Below, in pieces: positions 43,801 to 51,547 of a DNA stretch of 64,000 nucleotides. Source of the DNA: Calothrix sp. PCC 7716 (lineage in GTDB: Bacteria > Cyanobacteriota > Cyanobacteriia > Cyanobacteriales > Nostocaceae); assembly GCF_019977735.1 (NCBI RefSeq), contig NZ_AP025018.1:7506580-7570579 (forward strand), written 5' to 3'. The notes below the pieces were generated by a model. It saw nothing but the letters and a program-made list of their open reading frames with translations. It searched no databases and was not told where the DNA came from. The position numbers and the translations under genes are program-made. Numbering within the stretch: position 1 is the first letter of the stretch; each line of letters begins with the position of its first letter.

Positions 43801-43998
43801 TTAAAGCCCAAATTTCTTTAAGTCGGCTTTAAACACTTCCTGATACCGTGAACCCAAATGCTCAAAGTTAGACTGAACTTTGTTGCTGTCATAGTTTTGG
43901 AGTGTCACTAACGCAACTGTTCCGAAAGCTACTATAATGCAGCCAAAGTGAGCAATTTGGAGAGTTGCAATTGTAGCGTCGATAATTCTAGCTTTCAT
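43801..43998 (-). CDS. Small single-span membrane protein, 65 residues
   Basis: The product begins MKARIIDATIATLQIAHFGC and has one hydrophobic helix (ATLQIAHFGCIIVAFGTVAL, residues about 11-30), followed by a polar tail (NKVQSNFEHLGSRYQEVFKA). One transmembrane span with a cytoplasmic tail is likely. No family is recognised. It carries leader copy G and its own terminator. Confidence 0.7.
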   Translation of the reverse strand: MKARIIDATIATLQIAHFGCIIVAFGTVALVTLQNYDSNKVQSNFEHLGSRYQEVFKADLKKFGL

Positions 43999-44048
43999 GG
44001 TGTTTTATCCCATACGAGTTGTTCACTGTTTTTCTGCGAAGCAGCTGT
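43999..44048 (-). promoter_or_regulatory. Shared hairpin leader, copy G
   Basis: Reverse strand: CTATACAG, hairpin CTGC-TTC-GCAG (44034-44044), then AAAAACAGTGAACAACTCGT, ATGGGA and the start codon. An upstream stretch ATCTACTCTACATCTAC resembles one upstream of copy B. Confidence 0.8.
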
Positions 44049-44134
44049 ATAGGTCGCGGCGCCAGTTGAATAAATTTGACAGATAGCTGTAGATGTAGAG
44101 TAGATAGTTAGGTAGTGTTGAAGCAGAAAAAAAA

Positions 44135-44154
44135 CACAAGCCTGGTAGCCTGTG
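44135..44154 (-). terminator. Rho-independent terminator of the 89-residue gene at 44177
   Basis: On the reverse strand CACAGGCTACCAGGCTTGTG forms an imperfect hairpin and is followed by eight T's. Confidence 0.65.
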
Positions 44155-44176
44155 GTTATATGAGAGTAAATTTAGT

Positions 44177-44446
44177 TTATAAATATTGGTGATTACCTAA
44201 CCAACCTTTGTATTCCCAGACATCAGGATAACCTTTAGATTCATCACCTTCGATTAACTTACCTAAATGGCACGCAATATGGTCACTATTCCAGCCCCAA
44301 GTGCCATTATTACGGCGCCAAATCTTAGTTTCTAACCAGTCATTAGTACGAATTATTAATTCTCTATCTTTAAACTGGATAGCGGGACTAAAACAGTTAC
44401 CACTGGCGTTAGATACCCAGATGCCACAAATTTGAAAGTGAATCAT
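44177..44446 (-). CDS. Hypothetical protein, 89 residues, shared-leader unit
   Basis: The product begins MIHFQICGIWVSNASGNCFS and is rich in Trp and aromatic residues (DWLETKIWRRNNGTWGWNSD, EYKGWLGNHQYL). It is soluble, with no membrane segment and no recognised domain. It has leader copy H upstream and an intrinsic terminator downstream, and is the last member of the run of leader-bearing genes. Confidence 0.65.
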   Translation of the reverse strand: MIHFQICGIWVSNASGNCFSPAIQFKDRELIIRTNDWLETKIWRRNNGTWGWNSDHIACHLGKLIEGDESKGYPDVWEYKGWLGNHQYL

Positions 44447-44491
44447 GATACATAAGCTTATATTCCACTTGAAACTTGCTTTAGCAACTGT
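44447..44491 (-). promoter_or_regulatory. Shared hairpin leader, copy H
   Basis: Reverse strand: ACAACAG, hairpin TTGC-TAAA-GCAA (44476-44487), then GTTTCAAGTGGAATATAAGC and the start codon. The late part is less conserved than in copies B-G and no AGGA ribosome binding site is visible. Confidence 0.65.
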
Positions 44492-44671
44492 TGTAGAGGT
44501 GGAAAAATTTAATGCATAAGTGTTCTACTTGACTTCAACTTATATCTATAATGAATTCAAACTCTAATATTACATGATTATCAAATACAAGTTTGTTGTG
44601 GGAATTGCGGTACGTAAGTAATTATTATGTTTATAAAGTTGACGTTTTAGATTTACGTAGCGCAAGTTTTT

Positions 44672-45232
44672 ATGTTAGTAGCACGGCAAGACATTGGTGT
44701 TCAATCTACTAGAAATCGTATTCAGAGAAGGAGAGTTAATAAGGTATTATCTGGTGCGGGAGGTGGCACTCATGAACCGCTGGAAGTAAAAACTCTTTAT
44801 TATAAAAAATCACCTATCCGTGTTGTCATTGCTTCAGAGGGTTTGGAATGGGTAGCGCTAGATATTTTGCGCGCGTTATTTCCCTCTGATGAAATGTGTA
44901 CTAATTATTGGGCGTTACAAACTTTGCCAGTAAGTTGTCGTCCCAAGCGTTTAATTAAATCTGAAGGCAAAGATTCTAAAGAAGAAGTTGTTGATAGTTT
45001 GTTGAATGTGAAGCAAACTTTGCGTTTTAATGAAATTCCTAATTCAGAATTACAAGAAGGTTCATCTTATAAAACAGTAATTGTTCATGAGGTGCTGTTT
45101 GGCTGGCTCTCAAGATATCTTTCTTATGAAGTTATACACGAGTTTTTTGATTGGTTTTCTAATCATCCTGAACTAGTAAATATTGGTTGCAAGCGTCAAT
45201 ATCGCGTTGATGTTACTTCCTATTTTGCTTGA
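44672..45232 (+). CDS. Hypothetical protein, 186 residues, possible BRO-N-like region
   Basis: The product has a basic N-terminus (STRNRIQRRRVNKVLSGAGG), then SPIRVVIASEGLEWVALDIL and RALFPSDE. This resembles the start of BRO-N domains (VRVV-x-G-x-x-WFxAxDVxxAL) of phage and viral proteins, though weakly. The C-terminal part (VHEVLFGWLSRYLSYEVIHE, FFDWFSNHPEL) is helical and aromatic. Function not assigned. It is followed by the gene at 45248 after 15 bases, so the pair forms an operon. Confidence 0.6.
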   Translation: MLVARQDIGVQSTRNRIQRRRVNKVLSGAGGGTHEPLEVKTLYYKKSPIRVVIASEGLEWVALDILRALFPSDEMCTNYWALQTLPVSCRPKRLIKSEGKDSKEEVVDSLLNVKQTLRFNEIPNSELQEGSSYKTVIVHEVLFGWLSRYLSYEVIHEFFDWFSNHPELVNIGCKRQYRVDVTSYFA

Positions 45233-45247
45233 ATAGGAGCTATTACT

Positions 45248-45643
45248 ATGAAAAACAATTACCAAGATAGTTTACTTATTCCGAAGTTGCTTGTTGAATC
45301 AACCAGTGGTTTGATTCGTTCTCATTTGGAGCGTTCTCATATTGCTGTAGAACCGTTATTTTGTCCTATTTACGAAACTGGAGAACCTTGGGATGTAGGT
45401 TGTTGTTTAGGATACCGTATTTACGCGCGCCCTGAAGATATAGCTTACCTAAAAAACTGTAATAACATACTTTCTCGCTTGGGACATGACTTGTCGAGGT
45501 TTTTGTACGCTCCTGATGATAAACGACCTTACGGATTTGTTAGTGTTGTTTCTCATTTGCACTTAATAAATGCTCATTTACCTTATCAGATTAATTTTCT
45601 TTCAGTATGCTCGCAGCTAGATTGTTACAATTCCAAAGTTTGA
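45248..45643 (+). CDS. Hypothetical protein, 131 residues
   Basis: The product begins MKNNYQDSLLIPKLLVESTS and contains CPIYETGEPWDVGCCLGYRI, with no recognised domain and no signal peptide. An AGGAG ribosome binding site precedes the ATG. It is second in a two-gene unit with the 186-residue gene and converges with parB at a strong terminator. Function unknown. Confidence 0.6.
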   Translation: MKNNYQDSLLIPKLLVESTSGLIRSHLERSHIAVEPLFCPIYETGEPWDVGCCLGYRIYARPEDIAYLKNCNNILSRLGHDLSRFLYAPDDKRPYGFVSVVSHLHLINAHLPYQINFLSVCSQLDCYNSKV

Positions 45644-45728
45644 TAGCAATTGTACGAGTAATATAGACAATTTACAAGCATGTTTAGTAAAGACTACAAG
45701 GTAGTACATTACTTTGTTTTGAAAAATG

Positions 45729-45755
45729 AAGGAGTTCTAAAAGTTGGAACTCCTT
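45729..45755. terminator. Bidirectional terminator between the 131-residue gene and parB
   Basis: AAGGAGTTC pairs perfectly with GAACTCCTT around a 9-base loop (TAAAAGTTG), 20 bases before the parB stop. It can serve both converging transcripts. Confidence 0.8.
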
Positions 45756-45774
45756 ATTAATAGCTTCGTGAATT

Positions 45775-46758
45775 TTACTCTGCGGTTTCCACAGTTTCTA
45801 CTTGATTGGGAGATTGAAGTAATTCTAAAAGCTGCTGTGCTAACTTATTCACTTTGTTGAACTTTTTCTTATCTTGCAGTAGCGTTTTGTCCTTTTTTAT
45901 TAGCGAGGATATTTCTCCAATCTGTGCCACTAATTTCTTAGTGGGAGTTTCTTGCTTATCTTGCTTATCCTGCTGATTTATCTCTAGAATTTCCTCTACA
46001 GCTTCCTTGATTTTAGATAAAGATAATTTTTCATCGATTACCTTTTTTAATAACTCTGCCCTTTGGCTGCTATCTTTGATGCGGGCGATTGCACATGCTT
46101 TTGTGTATTCAATTAATCCACCAGCTAATGCTTCTTGAATGTCGGTGGGTAATTTGAGCAGAGGTAGTCTAGTTGTTACGAAGGACTGCCAGGTGATTTT
46201 GCCTATTTTTGAGAACAGTTCTTGTATAGTGAGGCTTTCATAACCGCCCAAAACGTTTTGGGCTGCTTCACCTTTATCTTCTTTTGCCATTCGATAAAGT
46301 ATAGAAACTACGTCTTCAGTGTCAGTTTCTAACAAGATTGCGAGTAGTTCCAATATGCCGATGGTTTCTTCAAAAGCATTAAGGTCTTCCCTTTGTAGGT
46401 TTTCAATTAGACGGATGCGATTGGCTGCGGTGTCGTCACATTCGATTATATTGACAGGGATATCTTTTAATTCTGCGATAAGGCTTGCTTTTAGGCGCCG
46501 CTCTCCGGCAATCAGTTCGTATTTACTATCTTCAAGCTTTCTAACAACTATTGGTTCGAGTAGTCCTATTTCTTTGATGCTGTCAGCAAGGGACTGTAGT
46601 TTTTCTTCGTCAAAATAGCGTCGGGGTTGGGACGTGGGACGAACAATTTGCGATAGAGGCAGAGTGGTAGCAGATGCAGGTTTTTCTTCCTGACCTCCAA
46701 ATAAATCATCAAGAGTGTTTTTACTATACTCTTTTAGTTCAGGTTTTTTAGTTTGCAT
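45775..46758 (-). CDS. parB: ParB partition protein
   Basis: The 327-residue product has the ParB N-terminal CTP-binding domain: LPLSQIVRPTSQPRRYFDEE (about 32-51), IKEIGLLEPIVVRKLED, and the GERRLKAS motif (about 86-93) that binds nucleotide, followed by RLIENLQREDLNAFEE. A helix-turn-helix part lies near 180-240, and a Lys/Gln-rich linker leads to the C-terminal dimerisation tail. It overlaps parA by 11 bases, typical of a parAB operon. It would load onto parS-like sites near 47.5 kb and cooperate with ParA in plasmid segregation. Confidence 0.95.
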   Translation of the reverse strand: MQTKKPELKEYSKNTLDDLFGGQEEKPASATTLPLSQIVRPTSQPRRYFDEEKLQSLADSIKEIGLLEPIVVRKLEDSKYELIAGERRLKASLIAELKDIPVNIIECDDTAANRIRLIENLQREDLNAFEETIGILELLAILLETDTEDVVSILYRMAKEDKGEAAQNVLGGYESLTIQELFSKIGKITWQSFVTTRLPLLKLPTDIQEALAGGLIEYTKACAIARIKDSSQRAELLKKVIDEKLSLSKIKEAVEEILEINQQDKQDKQETPTKKLVAQIGEISSLIKKDKTLLQDKKKFNKVNKLAQQLLELLQSPNQVETVETAE

Positions 46759-47536
46759 GATTTAACTTAATGAGATGGTTAGTAATTTCTTCTAGGATAT
46801 TAACCGCAGGGTGGTTTTTCTTCCATAGTGCAAGCGGAAGGTGTGCTTGTGATGCACTAGGAAAATCTACCGAATTAGGAATTGCTTTGGTTATGTGGGC
46901 ACGATTTTCAATTTGGTTTTTTAAACCTTCTAAGATACCAGAGTGTTGTAATGTACGTCCATCATACTGGGTTGGAACAAAAGCGGCAATTTGTAAATCC
47001 TTATGTCCACCCTTTTTAAGACGACCTATCGTATTGAGCAGTTGTTCTGTTGCAGCATAGCACTTGTACTCGGTTTGTACAGGTATGATAAGATGTGTTG
47101 CTGCAATTACACTCATAATGCTTAAATACCCCAGTGAAGGAGGGCAATCGATAAGGACATAATCATACTTATCAACTACTTCTTCAAGCGTAAATTTTAG
47201 CTTTTGACGACTATCGGTTGTAATATCCCTCCCCAATTCCAATTCGGCACCAGCAAGAAAACTATTGCTAGGCACAAGGTGCATATTATGTATAGGTTCG
47301 TGCCAGATATCCAGTTCTCCACGGTCGGTAATAGCAGCATATATTGTTTGATTTTCAGTTAAATTTTTTGGTTCAACTCCCATAAATGTTGTCAGACTGG
47401 CTTGGGGATCCATGTCTATAAGCAAGACTTTATGTTTTTTGGCAAGATGATATCCAAGATTATGTACTAAAGTTGTTTTTCCAGCGCCGCCTGATTGATT
47501 AAATGCTGCAATTACTTTTGTTTTTGTGTTGTACAT
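46748..47536 (-). CDS. parA: ParA partition ATPase
   Basis: The 262-residue product has the deviant Walker A box NQSGGAGKTTLVHNLG with lysine at about 20, the Walker A-prime/switch I region KVLLIDMDPQASLT (about 39-52) and Walker B YVLIDCPPSLG (about 125-135). It lacks an N-terminal DNA-binding extension, so it is the short Soj-like (type Ib) form. It forms an operon with ParB. The upstream DNA (47531-47640) carries repeated AATTCGGTTCTTA-like motifs that could be operator or parS sites. ParA moves plasmid copies apart using ATP-dependent nucleoid binding. Confidence 0.96.
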   Translation of the reverse strand: MYNTKTKVIAAFNQSGGAGKTTLVHNLGYHLAKKHKVLLIDMDPQASLTTFMGVEPKNLTENQTIYAAITDRGELDIWHEPIHNMHLVPSNSFLAGAELELGRDITTDSRQKLKFTLEEVVDKYDYVLIDCPPSLGYLSIMSVIAATHLIIPVQTEYKCYAATEQLLNTIGRLKKGGHKDLQIAAFVPTQYDGRTLQHSGILEGLKNQIENRAHITKAIPNSVDFPSASQAHLPLALWKKNHPAVNILEEITNHLIKLNHAN

Positions 47537-47640
47537 AGGGAATTCGGTTCTGATCTAGATAATTCGGTTCTTAACTAACTGTTATACATAGGGAATGTGG
47601 TTCTTAAGTAGGTAATTTAGTTCTTTCCTGACTGCCACAT
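47531..47640. repeat. Iterated partition or operator repeats upstream of parA
   Basis: A unit of 53 bases is present twice, each starting TACATAGGGAAT and each holding two copies of a motif of consensus AAT-TCGGTTCTTA (starts at 47541, 47561, 47594 and 47614). An inverted copy, TAAGAACCCAATT, lies near 47766. The array sits immediately upstream of parA, suiting parS or an autoregulatory operator. Confidence 0.75.
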
Positions 47641-47854
47641 ATCTATAAAACCTTTGGATATAAAATTACCATACTTACGAGGTACAAGTATCTTTATACA
47701 ACTTACAATTATTGAACCGATTAAAAAATATTGACAATAGAATCAGGGTTTTAGCCATTGCCAGTTAAGAACCCAATTACTCGTATACACATGATGATAT
47801 TCGTGACTAGCTGCTAGCTGTTATGATTTTATTAAAACTTAAAATTTAAGAACA

Positions 47855-47904
47855 AAAAAATAATATCAACACGAGTTTCGGGTACTCATGTAGATATTAT
47901 TTTT
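47855..47904 (-). terminator. Strong terminator after the SSB-like gene
   Basis: AAAAATAATATC pairs with GATATTATTTTT, with an inner stem GAGT/ACTC. This long hairpin ends in T's on the reverse strand and follows the stop of the gene at 47916. Confidence 0.85.
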
Positions 47905-47915
47905 GTGAGGGTTAA

Positions 47916-48314
47916 TTAGAATGGAGGAGTATCGCTCGCTTCTTCGCCATTTTGGTCTAAGATTTCTTGCGCGAAGTCAGGGGTTTCAACTTTCTCAGGC
48001 TGAACCACTTCTTTGATAGGTTTTCCTATTTCCATAAAACCCCTAATAACGAGGCTGGCTACCTTTTCTTTATAGGTTTCCCTTTCGCTCGTTTGTAAAT
48101 CGATGTACCCGTTGGCTATACCTTGCGAGTACTCTCCGCTGCTTCTAATATCTAAGGCAGGGGTTCCTTTACAACGATAAGGGATTTCATCGACTACTAG
48201 ACCGTCTTTGCCACGGTAGCAAAATTCGGCTAAACCATAACATATAAGCGAACCTTCTTTATCGTGGCTTTCATTAAGGGATTTGATGATTACAGAGGTG
48301 TTGATTTCAATCAT
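47916..48314 (-). CDS. Probable divergent SSB-type protein with acidic C-terminal tip
   Basis: The 132-residue product is beta-rich, starts MIEINTSVIIKSLNESHDKE, and runs through LICYGLAEFCYRGKDGLVVD to GTPALDIRSSGEYSQGIANG and a last strand KVASLVIRGFMEIG, compatible with an OB fold. It ends GEEASDTPPF, resembling the SSB C-terminal tip (acidic residues then Pro-Phe) that docks partner proteins. The neighbouring canonical SSB has no such tip. The two genes lie on the same strand about 80 bases apart, so they may form complementary parts of one complex. The family assignment is inferred from shape and tail. Confidence 0.5.
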   Translation of the reverse strand: MIEINTSVIIKSLNESHDKEGSLICYGLAEFCYRGKDGLVVDEIPYRCKGTPALDIRSSGEYSQGIANGYIDLQTSERETYKEKVASLVIRGFMEIGKPIKEVVQPEKVETPDFAQEILDQNGEEASDTPPF

Positions 48315-48354
48315 GGTGTTGTAGTTTATATTACTAATTAGTTAATTCGTTAAT

Positions 48355-48378
48355 CCCCAGCTAGTTAACTAACTGGGG
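48355..48378 (-). terminator. Hairpin between the two SSB-type genes
   Basis: CCCCAGCTAGTTAACTAACTGGGG forms a stem-loop between ssb and the SSB-like gene (stem CCCCAG/CTGGGG, with a few further pairs). On the reverse strand the T-run is weak, so it may attenuate and not fully stop transcription. Confidence 0.5.
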
Positions 48379-48392
48379 TTGTTTTGCAATCA

Positions 48393-48791
48393 TTAGAAAT
48401 TGGCGTTAGCTATGTTTGTGGCGAAGTCATGCTGCGTAGAGGATTTTTCTTCGCTCTGGTTGCGAGAACCGACTAATTCAACTGTTTGGATGGTTATGAC
48501 AGGTTTAGACCGCATCACCCCTGATTTCTTATCAGTCCATCTATCAAACCCAAATTCGCCAATTAGAGCAAGTTGAGTGCCTTTTAATACATAGTCTTTT
48601 ATTATTTCTGCGGTCACTCCCCAGGCAATAACATCAAACCATAAAGTGTCATCTTTATCCTTACTTTTCTTTTTGTAAGGAGGTCTGACTGCTAGTGACA
48701 GGCTAACTTTAACGGCGCCGCTTTCAAAGTATACAATTTCGGGGTCTTGACCTGCTCTGCCAACCAATGTGATTCTGTTGATATATTCCAT
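48393..48791 (-). CDS. ssb: Single-stranded DNA-binding protein
   Basis: The 132-residue product is a canonical OB-fold SSB: MEYINRITLVGRAGQDPEIV at the start, then SGAVKVSLSLAVRPP, TLWFDVIAWGVTAEIIKDYV, LKGTQLALIGEFGFDRWTDK and a closing strand VITIQTVELVGSRN. It protects single-stranded DNA during plasmid replication. The C-terminus ends NIANANF and lacks the usual acidic DDDIPF tip, so recruitment of partners would have to come from another subunit. It lies next to parAB and the SSB-like gene at 47916. Confidence 0.95.
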   Translation of the reverse strand: MEYINRITLVGRAGQDPEIVYFESGAVKVSLSLAVRPPYKKKSKDKDDTLWFDVIAWGVTAEIIKDYVLKGTQLALIGEFGFDRWTDKKSGVMRSKPVITIQTVELVGSRNQSEEKSSTQHDFATNIANANF

Positions 48792-48955
48792 ATTTAAGAA
48801 TTCGATTACTAATACTCCAAATTTTTATTGCGTTAGCACATGTCCTGATTGTGGTTGTTATTACTAGTAGGGGTGATTTGTATTTGCTCTTAAGGTTTGT
48901 CGATATAAATTTCACTTAGATGGGCAATATATATGTATAGATTTATTAATAATTT

Positions 48956-49948
48956 ATGGAATTTGAATTTGATACAGTACGTCCACTAAAATCAAGATTT
49001 GTGGAATGTAAGTTAGTTTTGCTTGCTTTAATGTGGATAGAACATTCGGAAGACCAGCAAAAGAATATCACGGATGATTACTCTACGCCTTTATTGGTAG
49101 ATAATTCTACTTGGTCTAATGAATTTGGTTCTGAGATTGAGCATTTTAGAAAAGTATCCAATACTGTGCGGATTGGTGTTTGGGAGGATGTGATTCGGCT
49201 TGGACTTAAAGAATTACTGATTCCCGCTTACCCGACTTGTTTACATGCTGCTTGTTATCATGCAATCGCTGCAATAGCAATGCATATAATTGATGAAGAA
49301 ATTGCTGGTAAATATATTAATCCTGCTGACCCGTGTTTCGCGCGCGGGCTAGTTTATCACAGCTTAGAACTGCTGAATAAAGAAAGATATTTTGGTCATC
49401 GAGAAGATAGCTTTTATTTGACTATCGATTCGACTGATGAGGTATGTTGGGGATATGCATTGTATTATCTCACTCATGAGATAGTAGCCTATGGAGACTT
49501 TTTCTTTGTCAGCGATATTGATGATAATAAAGAGTTTTGGGAATATTATAATACTTTAGATGACGTTGAAGAAGAAGAGTTTGAGCGTGAAAATTGGTTG
49601 AATAAACCTGAAACTTATACTCAATGTCAGCCATTTATTACACAATTAACTGACCGTCAGCAACTACTATCAAGGTTAGTTACGAGAGTAGTTTATTACT
49701 TATGTGTTGGTCATGGATATGATGATAAGAATCTAGATGCAATATTAGCGATACCATTTACTTCTCGTGCGAGTGGTAGCTTTCAATCTAGTTTAGCTGC
49801 TGCTGCTTATCGGGTTGGTTATTTTATTGCTAGTCAGAATATTGAAGAATGGGTACAGGGTAGAAACTGGTTATTGCATGATGCTTTTTTGAGTGTGCTA
49901 CCCTTTTATGAAAAAGGGAAAAAGGAAGCTAGTATTTTGTATAAATAA
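48956..49948 (+). CDS. Hypothetical acidic protein, 330 residues
   Basis: The product is acidic and largely helical, with no recognised family. Features seen: MWIEHSEDQQKNITDDYSTP early, a His/Cys-containing helix YPTCLHAACYHAIAAIAMHI near 100-120, DSTDEVCWGYALYYLTHEIV near 165-185, an acidic stretch DDVEEEEFERENW, and a long helical C-terminus. It diverges from the ssb gene, with 160 bases between them. There is no signal peptide or membrane span. Confidence 0.6.
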   Translation: MEFEFDTVRPLKSRFVECKLVLLALMWIEHSEDQQKNITDDYSTPLLVDNSTWSNEFGSEIEHFRKVSNTVRIGVWEDVIRLGLKELLIPAYPTCLHAACYHAIAAIAMHIIDEEIAGKYINPADPCFARGLVYHSLELLNKERYFGHREDSFYLTIDSTDEVCWGYALYYLTHEIVAYGDFFFVSDIDDNKEFWEYYNTLDDVEEEEFERENWLNKPETYTQCQPFITQLTDRQQLLSRLVTRVVYYLCVGHGYDDKNLDAILAIPFTSRASGSFQSSLAAAAYRVGYFIASQNIEEWVQGRNWLLHDAFLSVLPFYEKGKKEASILYK

Positions 49949-50003
49949 GATTCAGAATTACTGCTTAATATTAATTAACAGTAATTCCCAATCATCTTAT
50001 TTA

Positions 50004-50666
50004 TTAGTTGCCAAATAGAGATAGTTGAACATCATTCTGTAATATAGGTTTATCTTCTTGTTGTGCTTGTAAATCGCGCTTCTTAATCTTTGTTCCCCAC
50101 TCTTTACTAGAATGTTTGATTACACGAGAGCGAATATCTCTAGCAAGATATTCGTAATTATCTTTAATTTCCCTATAATCAATTGGTTTGATGCCAATTT
50201 TTTCCCAAAGTTTGTCGTAATTATAATCAGGGAATGGTTTATGCTTGCTAATAGTCTGATGCGATGCCCACAAGTACACGTTTGTCCATTCGCAAGTCAA
50301 TGGCGCCTGAAATGTAATAGGCATCATTACGGCAATCACTTCGCTTGGCGTAGCTAGCTCACTTATTTCTCCTTTATTTACTTCCTCTAGGATTGTATCT
50401 AATCTATCAATCGCTACCGCATTAATCACCCATTTTGGTATTGAGTCCTTCCATTGATTTTCGGCTGTAAGAATTGGGCCACCTAAATATCTAATTAACT
50501 GCTTATCTACTTCAGCTATTTCTAATAAGCAAGCAAATACTTTTGTATTCATCCCTATGCTTGCCATTGCTCTAAGCATTCTTTGTAGTTCGGGAGTTAA
50601 TACCCCTTCTCCCTTTACTTTGCTACTTTTGATTGCTTGTTCAATATCAAAAATTTGTTGTTGCAT
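50004..50666 (-). CDS. Hypothetical protein with C-terminal clamp-binding motif
   Basis: The 220-residue product is helical (MQQQIFDIEQAIKSSKVKGE, LQRMLRAMASIGMNTKVFAC) with a basic C-terminal part (YLARDIRSRVIKHSSKEWGT). It ends NDVQLSLFGN, which contains QLSLF, the consensus pentapeptide that docks proteins on the bacterial sliding clamp. It lies downstream of the clamp-loader genes holA/holB beyond a terminator, on the same strand, with an AGGAG site before its ATG. It may be a replication accessory factor; its enzymatic role is not visible. Confidence 0.65.
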   Translation of the reverse strand: MQQQIFDIEQAIKSSKVKGEGVLTPELQRMLRAMASIGMNTKVFACLLEIAEVDKQLIRYLGGPILTAENQWKDSIPKWVINAVAIDRLDTILEEVNKGEISELATPSEVIAVMMPITFQAPLTCEWTNVYLWASHQTISKHKPFPDYNYDKLWEKIGIKPIDYREIKDNYEYLARDIRSRVIKHSSKEWGTKIKKRDLQAQQEDKPILQNDVQLSLFGN

Positions 50667-50683
50667 ATTTTCTCCTATTCAAA

Positions 50684-50708
50684 AACCGCTAGCTGTTAAC
50701 TAGCGGTT
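50684..50708 (-). terminator. Rho-independent terminator after holB
   Basis: AACCGCTAG pairs with CTAGCGGTT around a short AT-rich loop, followed on the reverse strand by TTTTTG. It lies between holB and the gene starting at 50666. Confidence 0.85.
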
Positions 50709-50740
50709 GGCTAAGTTGGTAAGTTTGTTAGGCGCCGAAT

Positions 50741-51547
50741 CTAGGTTATGAGTAGCGCATCCCAGATATTTCTAGGTGATACGTGATGTTGGAACTGTTC
50801 TCTTGCTGTTGCGAATTTAGCTAGCAATGCTGTCTTTTTAGTTAGCTTCCACCAATTTGTTTGTAGGTAAGTGAGTAAGAGCGATTGAGCTTTTTTATCT
50901 AGCTTGCTTACCCAGCTACTTACTTCAAGCCCTGTTATCATATCCTGCGGTGGCGCCTGTAAGCGGTCAAGCATACTTTCTGGTACAGTATTCAACAAGT
51001 TGTGCAGCTTTATCGCGCGACCAGGACTACCCGAACAAATTTCGAGCAAGTTTTGATGCAGGTTAATTTTCTGGCTACTGAGTATTTGGCTCACTTCATC
51101 GCCAGATAATAGATTGAAAGGTACTGTTTGGCACCTGCTCTTAATTGTGGGTAGTATGCTGCTTGGTTGAGACGTGATGAGGATGAGTGTTCCTCTTCCT
51201 GGTTCCTCTAATGTTTTAAGTAGCGTGTTAGCTGCGTTGACAGTAATTTCGCAGTCGTGAATTATTACCACTTTGCGCGCGCCCTTAATAGGAGAGGTTG
51301 ATAGGAAGGTTATAATGTCGCGTACCTGCTCCACCCCAATCGAGAGATTTTCCTCTTGGGGATATACTGAGAGCATGTCTGTGGTGTCGCACAAGTAGGA
51401 AGCAAACAAATAGGCAGTTCTAGTTTTACCTACTCCTTCAGCGGTGCTAGTGAATAAGTATGCAGGAGCAATTTGATTTTGGGCAATTGCATTACTTAAG
51501 ATAAGTTTTGCGGTATGCTGCCCAACTATATCGTCGAATTTATTCAT
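50741..51547 (-). CDS. holB: DNA polymerase III delta-prime-like clamp-loader subunit
   Basis: The 268-residue product is an AAA+ clamp-loader protein: FDDIVGQHTAKLILSNAIAQ (N-terminal linker), Walker A-like TAEGVGKTRTAYLFASYL (about 33-50), KVVIIHDCEITVNAANTLLK (Walker B region), TLEEPGRGTLILITSQPSSI and the SRC motif IKSRCQTVPF (about 134-143). It is shorter than chromosomal delta-prime and lacks a clear zinc finger. Its start overlaps the stop of the delta gene (ATGA), so both are coupled. It would help load the sliding clamp for the plasmid polymerase. Such genes are uncommon on plasmids. Confidence 0.9.
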   Translation of the reverse strand: MNKFDDIVGQHTAKLILSNAIAQNQIAPAYLFTSTAEGVGKTRTAYLFASYLCDTTDMLSVYPQEENLSIGVEQVRDIITFLSTSPIKGARKVVIIHDCEITVNAANTLLKTLEEPGRGTLILITSQPSSILPTIKSRCQTVPFNLLSGDEVSQILSSQKINLHQNLLEICSGSPGRAIKLHNLLNTVPESMLDRLQAPPQDMITGLEVSSWVSKLDKKAQSLLLTYLQTNWWKLTKKTALLAKFATAREQFQHHVSPRNIWDALLIT

